The notes: generated by a model not told the origin, from the letters alone. A stretch of DNA of 64,000 nucleotides from JAPPHA01 sp965220985 (GCA_965220985.1 OZ244854.1:1426001-1490000); one strand, 5' to 3'; counted from the first letter of the stretch, positions 25,568 to 34,836 are shown. A program made the numbers and translations.

Positions 25568-27552
25568 CCATTAATCTCGCTTAGTAACTCATCAAGAACC
25601 CCTTCTGTTTCCCGCTCCAGACTAATGATGTCGGCCCGAATCTCTTCAAGCGACCGCATCGGTTCTGGCTTGTAGAAGTAGCGCGAGAAAGTGATCTCAT
25701 AGCCGACCTTTACCACATCTGGCACGTACCAAGCGTCTGGTGTGTAGGGCAACACCTCACGTTCCAGGAACCCCTGAATTCCACCGATTTCCTGAAGTGG
25801 GATCTGTTCCGTGTCTCGTAATTTACTGTCCGGCTCGTATTCAACTACGGCCAGATTGCCGTTGATGGTCGTTTCAAACAGGCCATGAATGGGATCTGCT
25901 GCAACGCCGGTCTTGTGGATTCTCCTGATGATTGGCTTAACATCCTTATTTCGTTGCCCGTTCTCTTTCAGAGCTTTGATTTCAGCCGACTTGTAAACCC
26001 GCTCAGGATTGGCGCCCGCTATACGGAGTGGTCGATCGACAGTGACTTTCCAATACCCGAATGCAGCGTTTGCGAAAATCTTACTCCGTTCCGATTCTTC
26101 GAACTTCAAAAAGGTCTCGCATATTCTCTCGATGTCATCATCGGCGAGCTCGCAATTCTTCTTGCCCAGGTTCTTGCGTAACGGCTGAAACCACTGTGTC
26201 GCGTCGATCAATTGTACCTTGCCCTTACGATGATCTGGCTTCCGGTTGGTTAGTATCCAGACGTATGTGGCGATTCCCGTGTTGTAGAAGAGGTTCAGAG
26301 GCAGAGCGACGATAGATTCAAGCCAATCATTCTCAATGATCCAGCGGCGGATGTTGCTTTCCCCTTGACCGGCGTCACCTGTGAACAGCGAACTGCCGTT
26401 GTGGACCTCGGCAATCCGGCTCCCGAGCGGGGTGTCTTCCTTCATTTTCGAGAGCTTGTTGGCAAGGAAGAGCATTTGCCCATCGCTCGACCTTGTAACG
26501 AGCGAATATTCGGGGTTTCCATCGTGCTTGATCATGAAGCGTGGGTCATGCATATGATTTTTGCCGCCCATGCGTTGGATGTCGGTCTTCCAACTCTTTC
26601 CGTAGGGCGGATTGGAGAGCATGAAATCGAAAGTTCGCGAAGGGAATGCATCGTTTGACAGAGTTGAATGTTCAGGACCTCCTACGATATTGTCAGCTGC
26701 ATAACCCTCGCCCTTGAGCATGAGATCGGCCTTGCAGATTGCTGCAGTTTCGGCATTGATTTCTTGTCCGTAAAGAACGGTTGAAACTTTTTTTCCATGC
26801 TCTTCGGCAAGTTCTTGCAACGTCTCCTCAGCGAGGGTTAGCATGCCACCAGTTCCACAAGCGCCGTCGTAGAGGGTGTAGGTCGAGGACTGGATTTCAT
26901 CTGCAATGGGCAGAAACACCAGTTTTGCCATGAGCCGAACCGCATCGCGCGGCGTCCAGTGCTCGCCTGCCTCCTCATTGTTCTCTTCGTTGAAGCGTCG
27001 AACCAGTTCTTCAAAAATCGTGCCCATGGCGTGGTTGTCAAGGCCGGGCAGCCGGATGCTGCCATCGGCATTCTTTATCGGCTCCGGACCAAGGTTTACG
27101 GTAGGCGACGTTAACTTTTCGATCAAGGCTCCAAGGGCATCGCCCTTGGAAAGGCGCGGGATTTGGTTGCGGAATTCAAAACTGTCGAGAATCTCTTGAA
27201 CATTGGGTGAGAAACCGTCGAGGTAAGCCTCAAAGTCAGCGCGTAGCTGTTGTTGGCTTGCACGAGACCGGAGATCGCACAACGTGAATTTTGAAGTGTT
27301 GTAGAACGCCTGACCCGACGCCTGACACAATGCGGCCTCTTGTTCAACAATGCCTGTTTTGTCGAGAGCACCCTTCATATCCAAGACTGCCCGTTTAGAG
27401 TCTTCCAGAACAGCGTCGAGCCGGCGCAACACTGTCATGGGCAGCACCACATCTCGATACTTTCCGCGTGTGTACAAGTCTCGGAGAACATCGTCGACGA
27501 TACTCCAGATGTAGTTTGCAATCCAAGTGATGTTGCGACTGGCTCTTGTCAC
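25564..27552 (-). CDS. hsdM: Type I DNA methyltransferase subunit (HsdM)
   Basis: A 662-aa N6-adenine methyltransferase. The N-terminal HsdM helical domain (WSIVDDVLRDLYTRGKYRDVVLP onward) is followed by the SAM-binding fold with DGACGTGGM at 229-237 and the catalytic NPPYG at 314-318. Two copies join HsdS to methylate the host target. The start codon at 27552 is GTG. The longer form (about 660 aa against about 500 in the classic IA type) matches the HsdM type found with HsdR of this kind. It is the first hsd gene, 47 bp after a small membrane-protein gene on the same strand. Confidence 0.95.
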   Translation of the reverse strand: MTRASRNITWIANYIWSIVDDVLRDLYTRGKYRDVVLPMTVLRRLDAVLEDSKRAVLDMKGALDKTGIVEQEAALCQASGQAFYNTSKFTLCDLRSRASQQQLRADFEAYLDGFSPNVQEILDSFEFRNQIPRLSKGDALGALIEKLTSPTVNLGPEPIKNADGSIRLPGLDNHAMGTIFEELVRRFNEENNEEAGEHWTPRDAVRLMAKLVFLPIADEIQSSTYTLYDGACGTGGMLTLAEETLQELAEEHGKKVSTVLYGQEINAETAAICKADLMLKGEGYAADNIVGGPEHSTLSNDAFPSRTFDFMLSNPPYGKSWKTDIQRMGGKNHMHDPRFMIKHDGNPEYSLVTRSSDGQMLFLANKLSKMKEDTPLGSRIAEVHNGSSLFTGDAGQGESNIRRWIIENDWLESIVALPLNLFYNTGIATYVWILTNRKPDHRKGKVQLIDATQWFQPLRKNLGKKNCELADDDIERICETFLKFEESERSKIFANAAFGYWKVTVDRPLRIAGANPERVYKSAEIKALKENGQRNKDVKPIIRRIHKTGVAADPIHGLFETTINGNLAVVEYEPDSKLRDTEQIPLQEIGGIQGFLEREVLPYTPDAWYVPDVVKVGYEITFSRYFYKPEPMRSLEEIRADIISLERETEGVLDELLSEING

Positions 27553-27599
27553 AATACTCGAACCCTCAAATTGACCGGTGCTTTGCTGGAGGCACTACT

Positions 27600-28175
27600 T
27601 CAACGCGACGAATGCTTGATTGCTTGTGTGACGCTCCTGAATCCTTGCCTAAGAGCTTCAGCAGTCTCGTCACTCTGAATCGAATAATTCATGCCCATGA
27701 ACGGCCGCACATCCAAACTAAACTCCCGCTTTTCGCATTTCAAGCGTTTGGTCCAAAACGGCTGCCATTGATATTCGACAAATGCTTTGAATGGTTTTAA
27801 TGGTGGACCATCTCCGACCAAAAGGTGACCCGCTCCAAATAGACTGTTAATGCTTCCCCCCGGCTCGATGACGCTGAATGGAACCTTTGTTGATCGCCAC
27901 GTCAAAAAAACTTTGTGACCCTCAAAATCGTTTTCGTCGAACAAAAGCTCAACCGACACGTTGTGCGCTGTTCCCATGCCAAGGTTCGCTATTGCCAGTT
28001 CGAACACATGGCTGTGTGGGCGAGGCCGGAGGAAGCACTCGACTTCTGGTTTCACGCTTCGCGTAAGGGTACGATTCGCAATTCTTAACCCGTGCCACAA
28101 CACGATGAGTGTCAAGAGCGGCAGAACCGTCGTGGTCAAAATGTTTATGATAAAGCCGAATTGGTAGTGGGGCAT
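27600..28175 (-). CDS. Predicted membrane-anchored protein (191 aa) upstream of hsdM
   Basis: One N-terminal TM helix (about residues 8-27, INILTTTVLPLLTLIVLWHG) is followed by a cytoplasmic or periplasmic beta-rich domain (VECFLRPRPHSHVFELAIANLGMGTAHNVSVELLF onward). I do not recognise a named family, but the domain has the look of an immunoglobulin-like fold. It is 47 bp upstream of hsdM on the same strand and may be the first gene of the RM operon. A role in restriction is not established; it could be an accessory or simply co-acquired. Confidence 0.65.
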   Translation of the reverse strand: MPHYQFGFIINILTTTVLPLLTLIVLWHGLRIANRTLTRSVKPEVECFLRPRPHSHVFELAIANLGMGTAHNVSVELLFDENDFEGHKVFLTWRSTKVPFSVIEPGGSINSLFGAGHLLVGDGPPLKPFKAFVEYQWQPFWTKRLKCEKREFSLDVRPFMGMNYSIQSDETAEALRQGFRSVTQAIKHSSR

Positions 28176-28301
28176 GGTGTGTCGTTCTGAACTGAAAAGG
28201 TGCCCACATCTATACTAGCTGAGACCTTTGCGGTCGTATCTGGAATGGAATCCGGGTTCAAGTGGGTACCGCGTGCGGTAATCTTGACGTGTCTTTGATT
28301 T

Positions 28302-28557
28302 GGAGACTTACACAGATAACTTGACATAGACGGCCAGTCTTGCGTGAACAATACATGTGCAAAAGACTTGTTTGCCACGATTGCGATGGATGCCGGCTCG
28401 GAGGCCGACAAGAAACTCCTCGCGAACTAGTTCGGTTCGAGTTCAGAGGACCTGCAGGAGGACTCGATGAATCCTATGCTTGAACCCGCCCGCGACCTTG
28501 CAGGAGCGACGCCCGTGACATTGGCGAGGGCGCTGCTGCGCAACCGCGATCTATGAC
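28302..28557 (+). mobile_element. Degenerate IS1595-family end remnant
   Basis: The first 27 bp match the inverted repeat of the complete element at 7933-9226 (ACTTACACAGATAACTTGAC is shared). The next 230 bp align with its right end read on the opposite strand, including TTGCGTGAACAATACATGT, the ribosome site GCAGGAGGAC and the small frame that follows. The transposase gene is missing entirely, and no second end or target duplication is visible. It is therefore an old fragment of a related but not identical element, inverted relative to the intact copy. Confidence 0.82.
28467..28556 (+). pseudogene. Truncated copy of the small IS-encoded gene
   Basis: A 29-codon frame, MNPMLEPARDLAGATP onward, matches the start of the 64-aa frame at 8873-9067, with GGAGG correctly placed before the ATG. 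It ends at a TGA where the IS copy continues into the region overlapping the transposase. Several changes between the two copies are silent. Confidence 0.5.
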
Positions 28558-28879
28558 AATGGCGTGATACCAGTTCTTGTTTCTACGTTCGATAATCCGA
28601 AGATCACTTGTCGCCTGCATGTGTTCCTTCTTGGAAACACCAACGGGCTGACATGTGTCTCGGAAGCTCGGCCAGAACATAGTGACGACCAAAGTACGTG
28701 GGGCTATGTAGGATCATTTTTTCTTCGGGAAGCCGACTCTCCTACGCCTCATAATCCAGACCGCCAACGCGATAGTCTGGCCGTATGTGCATCCCACAAA
28801 ACAATGTCAGCCGACCGGTTGCCGACTGCCGCATCGTAGGATCGGCTTCAACCTTTCCTACCGCTCGAAAAGTCCTCGC
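28558..28879. other. Intergenic region without a recognisable gene
   Basis: About 320 bp between the IS remnant and the end of the glycerol transporter operon. I see no convincing frame, repeat or RNA gene here. It marks the change from the lower-GC defence block to the higher-GC metabolic block. Confidence 0.4.
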
Positions 28880-29158
28880 TCAGACTTTCCAGAAACAGAA
28901 CGCGGACCACCCGAGAGCCAGTGCGAGCGGCCACCACAAAGGCATGCCGACGAGACCGAGCCACGCCAGAAATATGTAGACCGTCCCAAGCAGCGAAAGA
29001 AAAAGCCGATCACCACGCGTGGTCGTCAGGCCGAGAATTCCGCGCCTCTCGTGACCGCCCGGATAGCGCAACTCGATCGCGGTCATGACGGCGAGCGCCG
29101 TGAATATGCCGATGAACACGAGCGCGGTCGGCAGCGTCCAGGCCATCCATCCCAACAT
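28880..29158 (-). CDS. DUF2160 small membrane protein of the glycerol ABC operon
   Basis: A 92-aa protein with three predicted TM helices (WTLPTALVFIGIFTALAVMTAIE, LFLSLLGTVYIFLAWLGL and MPLWWPLALALGWSAF). DUF2160 proteins are found with GlpSTPQV-type glycerol transporters, but their role is unknown. I used the ATG at 29156-29158, which overlaps the glpQ stop as ATGA; the frame continues upstream inside glpQ but is not real there. It is the last gene of the operon. Confidence 0.85.
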   Translation of the reverse strand: MLGWMAWTLPTALVFIGIFTALAVMTAIELRYPGGHERRGILGLTTTRGDRLFLSLLGTVYIFLAWLGLVGMPLWWPLALALGWSAFCFWKV

Positions 29159-29958
29159 CACACTCTCCCCAGAGCAAAGCCGCGCGCGATGTAGTTTCGC
29201 ACGAAGTAGATGACGATCGCGCCGGGAATGATCGTCAGTGTCCCTGCGGCGGCCAGAAGCCCCAGTTCGTATCCTGCCGACGATGCGGTTCTGGTCATGA
29301 CTGCGGCGATCGGTTTGGCCTCGACTGCTGTCAGGGTCTTGGCCAGAAGCAGTTCCACCCACGAAAACATGAAGCAAAAGAATGCCGTCACCCCGACTCC
29401 GGCCTTGATCGTCGGGATGAAGATCCGAACGAAGAAATGCGGAAACGAGAACCCGTCCACATAGGCCGTCTCGTCAAGTTCTCTTGGAACGCCACGCATG
29501 AACCCTTCGAGGATCCACACCGCCAAGGGAATGTTGAACAGGCAGTGGGCCAGCGCAACGGCGATATGGGTGTCGAACAGCCCCACCGCCGAATAGAGCT
29601 GGAAGAACGGAAGCGCGAAGACGGCAGCGGGTGCCATCCGATTGGTCAAGAGCCAGAAGAACAGGTGCTTGTCGCCCAGAAACCGGTAGCGGCTGAAGGC
29701 GTAGGCGGCGGGGAGCGCGACCGCGACCGAGATCACGGTGTTGATGGTCGCGTAGAGAATCGAGTTGATGTAGCCCCAGGCCCACGTGGAATCAGTGAAA
29801 ATCGCAGCGTAGTTGGCAAAGGTGAAGGTCTGCGGAAACAGCGAGAAACCGGCAAGAATCTCGTTGGTCGTCTTGAAGCTCATCGCCACCAGCCAATAGA
29901 TCGGCAGCATCAAGAACAGGATGTAGAACAGCGGGACAAGGTATTTCAGTCGCATCAT
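29158..29958 (-). CDS. glpQ: Glycerol ABC transporter permease GlpQ
   Basis: A 266-aa MalG-type inner-membrane permease with six predicted TM helices and an EAA-type loop near residues 160-180 (DETAYVDGFSFPHFFVRIFIP). It pairs with GlpP to form the channel through which the GlpV-bound polyol enters. It sits 9 bp after glpP. Identity as the glycerol system rests on the whole operon: two ATPases, two permeases, DUF2160 and a large binding protein, next to glpR and glpD. Confidence 0.88.
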   Translation of the reverse strand: MMRLKYLVPLFYILFLMLPIYWLVAMSFKTTNEILAGFSLFPQTFTFANYAAIFTDSTWAWGYINSILYATINTVISVAVALPAAYAFSRYRFLGDKHLFFWLLTNRMAPAAVFALPFFQLYSAVGLFDTHIAVALAHCLFNIPLAVWILEGFMRGVPRELDETAYVDGFSFPHFFVRIFIPTIKAGVGVTAFFCFMFSWVELLLAKTLTAVEAKPIAAVMTRTASSAGYELGLLAAAGTLTIIPGAIVIYFVRNYIARGFALGRV

Positions 29959-29967
29959 GGTCTCCCG

Positions 29968-30834
29968 CTATCGCCCGGCGTCATCTTTGGTCATCAGGGT
30001 GTAGAACACCCAACTCACAAGCAGCGTGATGGCGAAGTAGATCAACGACATCGCAGCTGCCGGACCGAGGTCGAACTGCCCAAGGGCAATCTTGACCAGA
30101 TCGATCGACAGAAGCGTCGTCGAGTTGCCCGGGCCGCCACCGGTCAGCACGAAAGGCTCGGTGTAGATGTTGAAGCTGTCCATGAAACGCAGAAGGATCG
30201 CGATGGTCAGCACGGCCTTCATTTTCGGCAACTGGATGTAGCGGAACACCGACCAGTTCGAAGCCCCGTCGATCCGGGCGGCCTGGTAGAAGGCCTGGGG
30301 GATCGACAGCAGGCTCGCGTAGCAGAGCAGCACCACCAGCGATGTCCAGTGCCAGACATCCATCACCGCCACGGTGATCCAGGCGGCAAGCGGATCCTGG
30401 GTCATGTCGTAGGGGATGCCCAGCACGTGATTGAGCAGGTATCCGAGCAGACCGATGTCCGGCAGGGTGAAGATGTTCCACATCGCTCCCACGACATTCC
30501 ACGGGATCAGCATCGGCAGGGTCATCAGCACGAGACACACAGGTACCCAGATCCCCCGTTGCGGCATGGACAGCGCAATCGCGATGCCCAGCGGAACCTC
30601 GATGATCAGAATCATGAAGGTGAAGAGAAACTGGCGACCGAGTGCTGCGTGGAACCGTTCCGAGCGAAGGATCTGCTGAAACCAGTCGAGTCCCTGCCAG
30701 AAAAACAGATTGTCGCCAAAGGTCTCCTGCACCGAGTAGTTGACGACCGTCATGATCGGAATCAGGGCGTTGAAGGCGACCAGGATCAGAACGGGAAGGA
30801 CGAGGAACCAGGCTCTCTGGTTGACGGGTTTCAT
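29968..30834 (-). CDS. glpP: Glycerol ABC transporter permease GlpP
   Basis: A 288-aa MalF-type permease with six predicted TM helices and the EAA-loop motif YQAARIDGASNWSVFRYIQLP. I set the start at ATG 30832-30834, which overlaps the glpT stop by 4 nt; the longer upstream frame is a shadow within glpT. It partners GlpQ. Confidence 0.88.
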   Translation of the reverse strand: MKPVNQRAWFLVLPVLILVAFNALIPIMTVVNYSVQETFGDNLFFWQGLDWFQQILRSERFHAALGRQFLFTFMILIIEVPLGIAIALSMPQRGIWVPVCLVLMTLPMLIPWNVVGAMWNIFTLPDIGLLGYLLNHVLGIPYDMTQDPLAAWITVAVMDVWHWTSLVVLLCYASLLSIPQAFYQAARIDGASNWSVFRYIQLPKMKAVLTIAILLRFMDSFNIYTEPFVLTGGGPGNSTTLLSIDLVKIALGQFDLGPAAAMSLIYFAITLLVSWVFYTLMTKDDAGR

Positions 30835-31913
30835 GACGCCAACTCCTCGCTCTGGCTCGCGATCCAGCCATCGACATACAGTCGCGTCCGGTCCTTGCGA
30901 AACGCGACATGAACGGGCGATCCGACTTCTGGCACATCGCCGTCGACAATCGCTGTGACGCGGGTCTCGCCGAGCATGGTCTCGACGATGCAATGACGTC
31001 CCACATCCGTGACCCGACGCACGCGCGCTTCCATCCCGTCATCCGCGATCGAGACGAATTCGGGGCGGATCCCGATTTCGGAGGTGCCGGACTGGCGGGT
31101 GATCGGGCCCTCCAGCGGGATCGAGATCCCGTTCAAGACGGCTCTGCCGTCCTTGACCTCGCATGGCAGCACGTTCATGCCGGGCGAGCCGATGAAATGG
31201 CCGACAAAAGTGTGGGCCGGACGTTCGAACAGTTCGACCGGGGTACCTGTCTGGACAATCACGCCGTGATCCATGACCACGACCTGATCGGCGAATGTCA
31301 GAGCCTCTGTCTGATCATGAGTGACGTAGATCATCGTCGTGTTGACGCGCTGGTGCAGTTCCTTGAGCTTCGAACGCAGTCGCCACTTCAGATGCGGATC
31401 GATGACCGTCAGCGGTTCGTCAAACATGATCACGTTGACGTCCTGTCGCACCAACCCCCGCCCCATGGAGATCTTTTGCTTGGTGTCAGGACCGAGATTG
31501 GCAGCCCGCACGGACAGCAACGTCGTCAGTTCCAGCATCTCGGCAACATCGGTGACACGCTGGTGGATTGTTTCTGCGTCTCGCCCGCGGTTGCGCAGCG
31601 GGAAGGCGAGATTGTCGTACACGCTCATCGTGTCGTAGATCACGGGGAACTGAAACACTTGGGCGATGTTGCGGCGGTCCGGAGGAAGATCGGTGACATC
31701 CTCGTCGTCAAACAGGACTTGGCCTTCGGTCGGGGCGATCAATCCGGAAATGATGTTCAGAAGGGTGGACTTGCCGCACCCTGACGGTCCGAGAAGAGCG
31801 TAGGCCCCGCCGTCATCCCATGTCAGATCGATTTTCTTGAGCGCGAAATCGTCTTCGCCATCGGGATTAGGGAGATAGCTGTGGCGGAGGTTTTTCAACG
31901 CGATGCGGCTCAT
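30831..31913 (-). CDS. glpT: Glycerol ABC transporter ATPase GlpT
   Basis: A 360-aa MalK-like ATPase with a C-terminal regulatory TOBE region. It has Walker A GPSGCGKS (42-49), Walker B ending Asp165-Glu166, and the switch His199 (YVTHDQTEA). The ABC signature is not the canonical LSGGQ but LGPDTKQK (140-147). Its partner GlpS has LSGGQ but lacks the switch His, so in the heterodimer one composite site would be complete and the other degenerate. It overlaps glpP by 4 nt and follows glpS by 9 bp. Confidence 0.9.
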   Translation of the reverse strand: MSRIALKNLRHSYLPNPDGEDDFALKKIDLTWDDGGAYALLGPSGCGKSTLLNIISGLIAPTEGQVLFDDEDVTDLPPDRRNIAQVFQFPVIYDTMSVYDNLAFPLRNRGRDAETIHQRVTDVAEMLELTTLLSVRAANLGPDTKQKISMGRGLVRQDVNVIMFDEPLTVIDPHLKWRLRSKLKELHQRVNTTMIYVTHDQTEALTFADQVVVMDHGVIVQTGTPVELFERPAHTFVGHFIGSPGMNVLPCEVKDGRAVLNGISIPLEGPITRQSGTSEIGIRPEFVSIADDGMEARVRRVTDVGRHCIVETMLGETRVTAIVDGDVPEVGSPVHVAFRKDRTRLYVDGWIASQSEELAS

Positions 31914-31922
31914 GATCTTGCC

Positions 31923-32987
31923 TCAGGCCGCCAGCGACCCGTCTGCCGCGAAGTAGCGACAGCGGTTCGGATCGAGGAAGAAATCGTGAGGTTGTCCGAC
32001 CTCGTATGAATGGATTCCGTGGGCAAGCGAAACCCAGCTGACATCGCCGAGCGCAAAGTGGGCGCTCGACTCGGAACCGGTCAATTCGGTGACCTGCACG
32101 ACGCCGGTCAATGCGACATTTGCCGTGTCCGTCCGATGGGGCAGGACATGGTTCGGGCGAACCGCGACCGTGTAGGAGCCGTCGGACAGATCAGCAGCCT
32201 CGCCCGAAAGCTCCCATGACAGCTGTCCATCGAGATGCGCCAGCGCTCCGCGCTTTTCGATCGTCGCGGTGTTGATCGGCGGGTTCGAGAACACTCTTGC
32301 CGCGATCAGATTTGCGGGATTGCGGTAGATTTCTCTGGTCGGGCCGAACTGGGCCACATGACCGTCGTGCATGAGCGCCGTCTCGCCGCCAAGCAGCAGC
32401 GCGTCTTCGGGCTCGGATGTCGCGTAGACGACCACCGCGCCGCGACCTGCAAAGATCTCCGGCAACTGTTCGCGGAGTTCCTCACGCAGCTTGTAGTCGA
32501 GATTTGCAAGCGGTTCGTCGAGAAACACCGCTCGGCTGTCCTTGGCCAAGGCTCTGGCGAGGGCAGTCCGTTGCTGCTGTCCGCCGGAGAGTTCCTGGGG
32601 CCGGCGATCGAGCATCGGGGTCAACTGCAGGAGTCTTGCGGCTTCTTCGACACGGCCTTCGATTTCCGAGGCTGGCAACCGGGCCACCCTGAGCGGTGCG
32701 GCGATGTTCTCGAACACGCTCATGTGAGGGTAGTTGACGAAGAACTGGTGAACGAGGCTGATGTTGCGCTTGCGCGGATCAAGGCGTGTGACGTCGCGCC
32801 CGTCGATCCGGATTGTTCCGCTCGCGGCCGTTTCGAGGCCTGCCATCAGCTTGATCAGGGACGTCTTGCCCGAGCCCGTGCCGCCGAGGAGCACATTGAA
32901 GTGGCCAGCGGCGAGGCGGAGCGTGGTCTCCTTGATGTGGGTGATTTTGCCGACCTTCCGTGTGACCTTCTCGAGTTCGATGGTCAT
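31923..32987 (-). CDS. glpS: Glycerol ABC transporter ATPase GlpS
   Basis: A 354-aa ATPase of the same subfamily. Walker A is GGTGSGKT (35-42), the signature is canonical LSGGQQQR (133-140), and Walker B ends Asp157-Glu158. At the switch-histidine position the sequence reads YATSEPEDA, with Ser191 in place of His. This site should hydrolyse ATP poorly, while GlpS supplies the good signature to GlpT. It is the first gene after the glpV stem-loop. Confidence 0.9.
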   Translation of the reverse strand: MTIELEKVTRKVGKITHIKETTLRLAAGHFNVLLGGTGSGKTSLIKLMAGLETAASGTIRIDGRDVTRLDPRKRNISLVHQFFVNYPHMSVFENIAAPLRVARLPASEIEGRVEEAARLLQLTPMLDRRPQELSGGQQQRTALARALAKDSRAVFLDEPLANLDYKLREELREQLPEIFAGRGAVVVYATSEPEDALLLGGETALMHDGHVAQFGPTREIYRNPANLIAARVFSNPPINTATIEKRGALAHLDGQLSWELSGEAADLSDGSYTVAVRPNHVLPHRTDTANVALTGVVQVTELTGSESSAHFALGDVSWVSLAHGIHSYEVGQPHDFFLDPNRCRYFAADGSLAA

Positions 32988-33058
32988 GGCGGTGGTCCTT
33001 TTGGCGGCTTGCGCAAACTGGTCCGAATGTCAGGGATCGCAAGCGCTGTCGGTGTGAT

Positions 33059-33086
33059 CGGGCCGGGGCGTTGGCACCCCGGCCCG
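33059..33086 (-). terminator. Stem-loop between glpV and glpS
   Basis: A perfect 10-bp stem, CGGGCCGGGG / CCCCGGCCCG, with an 8-nt loop lies 10 nt after the glpV stop. No T run follows. It likely stabilises the glpV 3' end or partly stops transcription before glpS. Confidence 0.6.
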
Positions 33087-33096
33087 AACGTTATTC

Positions 33097-34836
33097 TCAG
33101 TTTTGTGCCCAGCGTGCAACGAGCTCGTCGTAGTTGACAGTCTCGCCTTGAGGCTTCTCGTTATCGAGCTTCGCCTTTGGGCCGTCTGGCTTGCCGAGCC
33201 ACTCGGCGGGATCGATCGGGTCGTTCAGCCTCGGCCCGCACCCACCGTAGACGTTCGCCGCCTCGTCGGCAGCCTGCATCCGGGCCATGGTCACGTCCAT
33301 CTCTTCAGCAAGACGATCCATGGCTTCCTGCGGCGTGAAGGCGCCCGAGTTGACGTCGCCGATCTGTTGCCACCAGATCTGTGCCAGCTTCGGATAGTCT
33401 GGAACGTTGATCCCGGTCGGCGACCAGCGCACCCGGTCAGGCGAGCGATAAAACTCGACGAGACCGCCGAGCTTTGGTGCACGTTCCGAGAAGCTCTCGT
33501 GCCGCACGGTCGTGTCGCGGATGAAGGTCAGTCCAACGTGCGACTTGGTGACGTCCACTGTCTTGGACGTCACGAACTGTGCGTAGAGCCACGCAGCCTG
33601 TGCCCGATCTTCAGGCGTCGACTTCAGGAACGTCCAGGAACCGGCATCCTGATAGCCAACTTTCTGACCTTCCTTCCAGTAGGGTCCGTGCGGGCTCGGC
33701 GCCATCCGCCACAGCGGTACGCCGTTCTCGTCGACCGTGTTGTTGCCATCTTCGCGGGACGCAACCATGTCGGCCGTGAATGCCGTGTACCAGAAGATCT
33801 GCTGTGCCACGTTGCCTTGGCTGAGCGCAGGCAGCGACTGGTAGAAGTCGTAGCTGGCGGCTCCTGGCGGTGCGTACTTGCGCAGCCATTCGTCCCATTT
33901 CCGGATTGCGTAAACCGAGGCCGGGCCATTGGCTTCGCCACCGCGAGACACGCTGGCGCCTGCCGGGTTGCACGAGCCGGCTTCCATCCGGATGCCCCAT
34001 TCGTCGATGGGTATGCCGTTGGGTTCACCGACAGTTCCGGCTCCGGCCATGGCCAGCCATGCGTCAGTCATGCGCCAACCGAGGTCCGGTGCCCGCTTCC
34101 CGTAGTCCATGTGGCCGTAGACCCTGACGCCGTCGATTTCCTGCACGTGATCCGTGAAGAACTCGGCGATGTCTTCGTATGCCGACCAGTTGACCGGAAC
34201 ACCGAGGTCGTAACCGTAGAGTTCCTTGAACTGGGCTTGCAGATCTTCGCGATCGAACCAGTCCTTTCTGAACCAGTAGAGATTGGCGAACTGCTGGTCG
34301 GGCAACTGGTAGAGCTTCCCGTCAGGACCAGTGGTGAAACTGCGCCCGATGAAGTCATCGAGGTCCAGCCCCGGATTGGTCGTTGCTGCCCAGCTTCCGG
34401 CCATCATGTCGTCAAGGTTGTAGGCGAGCTGAAGCCGTGAATGGGTTCCGATCAGATCGGAATCGTTGACGTACCCGTCGTACAGATTCCGCTTGGTCTG
34501 CATCTGGGTCTGAACGGCCTGAACCACTTCGCCCTCTCCGAGGAGCTGATGGTTCACCTTGATTCCGGTGATGTCCTCGAATGCCTGGGTCAGGACCTCG
34601 GATTCGTAGACGTGGGTTGGAATCGTCTCGGAAAGCACGTTGATTTCCATCCCGGCATAAGGAGCGGCCGCGTCGATGAACCACTGCATTTCTGCCAGCT
34701 GCTCGTCACGGGTCAGCGCCGAGCGTTGGAACTCCTCGTCAATCCATCGTTCTGCGGCGGCCATGTCGGCGTGCGCAGAACCTGTTCCGGCAATGACGGC
34801 AGATGCCGCAATTGCAGTGAGCATGTATTTTCGCAT
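33097..34836 (-). CDS. glpV: Glycerol ABC transporter solute-binding protein GlpV
   Basis: A 579-aa periplasmic binding protein, larger than typical sugar-binding proteins but normal for the GlpV group. A Sec signal peptide (MRKYMLTAIAASAVIAG, cleavage near AHA) is followed by a family 1-type binding fold with NVLSETIPTHVYESE and a Trp-rich ligand region (WFRKDWFD, IFWYTAFTADM). I chose ATG 34834-34836, preceded by GGAGG with good spacing; the frame runs further upstream without support. It is the promoter-proximal gene of the operon, divergent from glpR. Confidence 0.9.
   Translation of the reverse strand: MRKYMLTAIAASAVIAGTGSAHADMAAAERWIDEEFQRSALTRDEQLAEMQWFIDAAAPYAGMEINVLSETIPTHVYESEVLTQAFEDITGIKVNHQLLGEGEVVQAVQTQMQTKRNLYDGYVNDSDLIGTHSRLQLAYNLDDMMAGSWAATTNPGLDLDDFIGRSFTTGPDGKLYQLPDQQFANLYWFRKDWFDREDLQAQFKELYGYDLGVPVNWSAYEDIAEFFTDHVQEIDGVRVYGHMDYGKRAPDLGWRMTDAWLAMAGAGTVGEPNGIPIDEWGIRMEAGSCNPAGASVSRGGEANGPASVYAIRKWDEWLRKYAPPGAASYDFYQSLPALSQGNVAQQIFWYTAFTADMVASREDGNNTVDENGVPLWRMAPSPHGPYWKEGQKVGYQDAGSWTFLKSTPEDRAQAAWLYAQFVTSKTVDVTKSHVGLTFIRDTTVRHESFSERAPKLGGLVEFYRSPDRVRWSPTGINVPDYPKLAQIWWQQIGDVNSGAFTPQEAMDRLAEEMDVTMARMQAADEAANVYGGCGPRLNDPIDPAEWLGKPDGPKAKLDNEKPQGETVNYDELVARWAQN

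Noticed and set aside
29159..29377. N-terminal extension of the DUF2160 frame
   Set aside because: It lies inside glpQ, is Arg/His-rich, and the ATG at 29158 overlaps the glpQ stop in the usual way.
29437..30912. A 491-codon plus-strand frame
   Set aside because: Antisense to glpQ and glpP; low-complexity charged translation with no domain.
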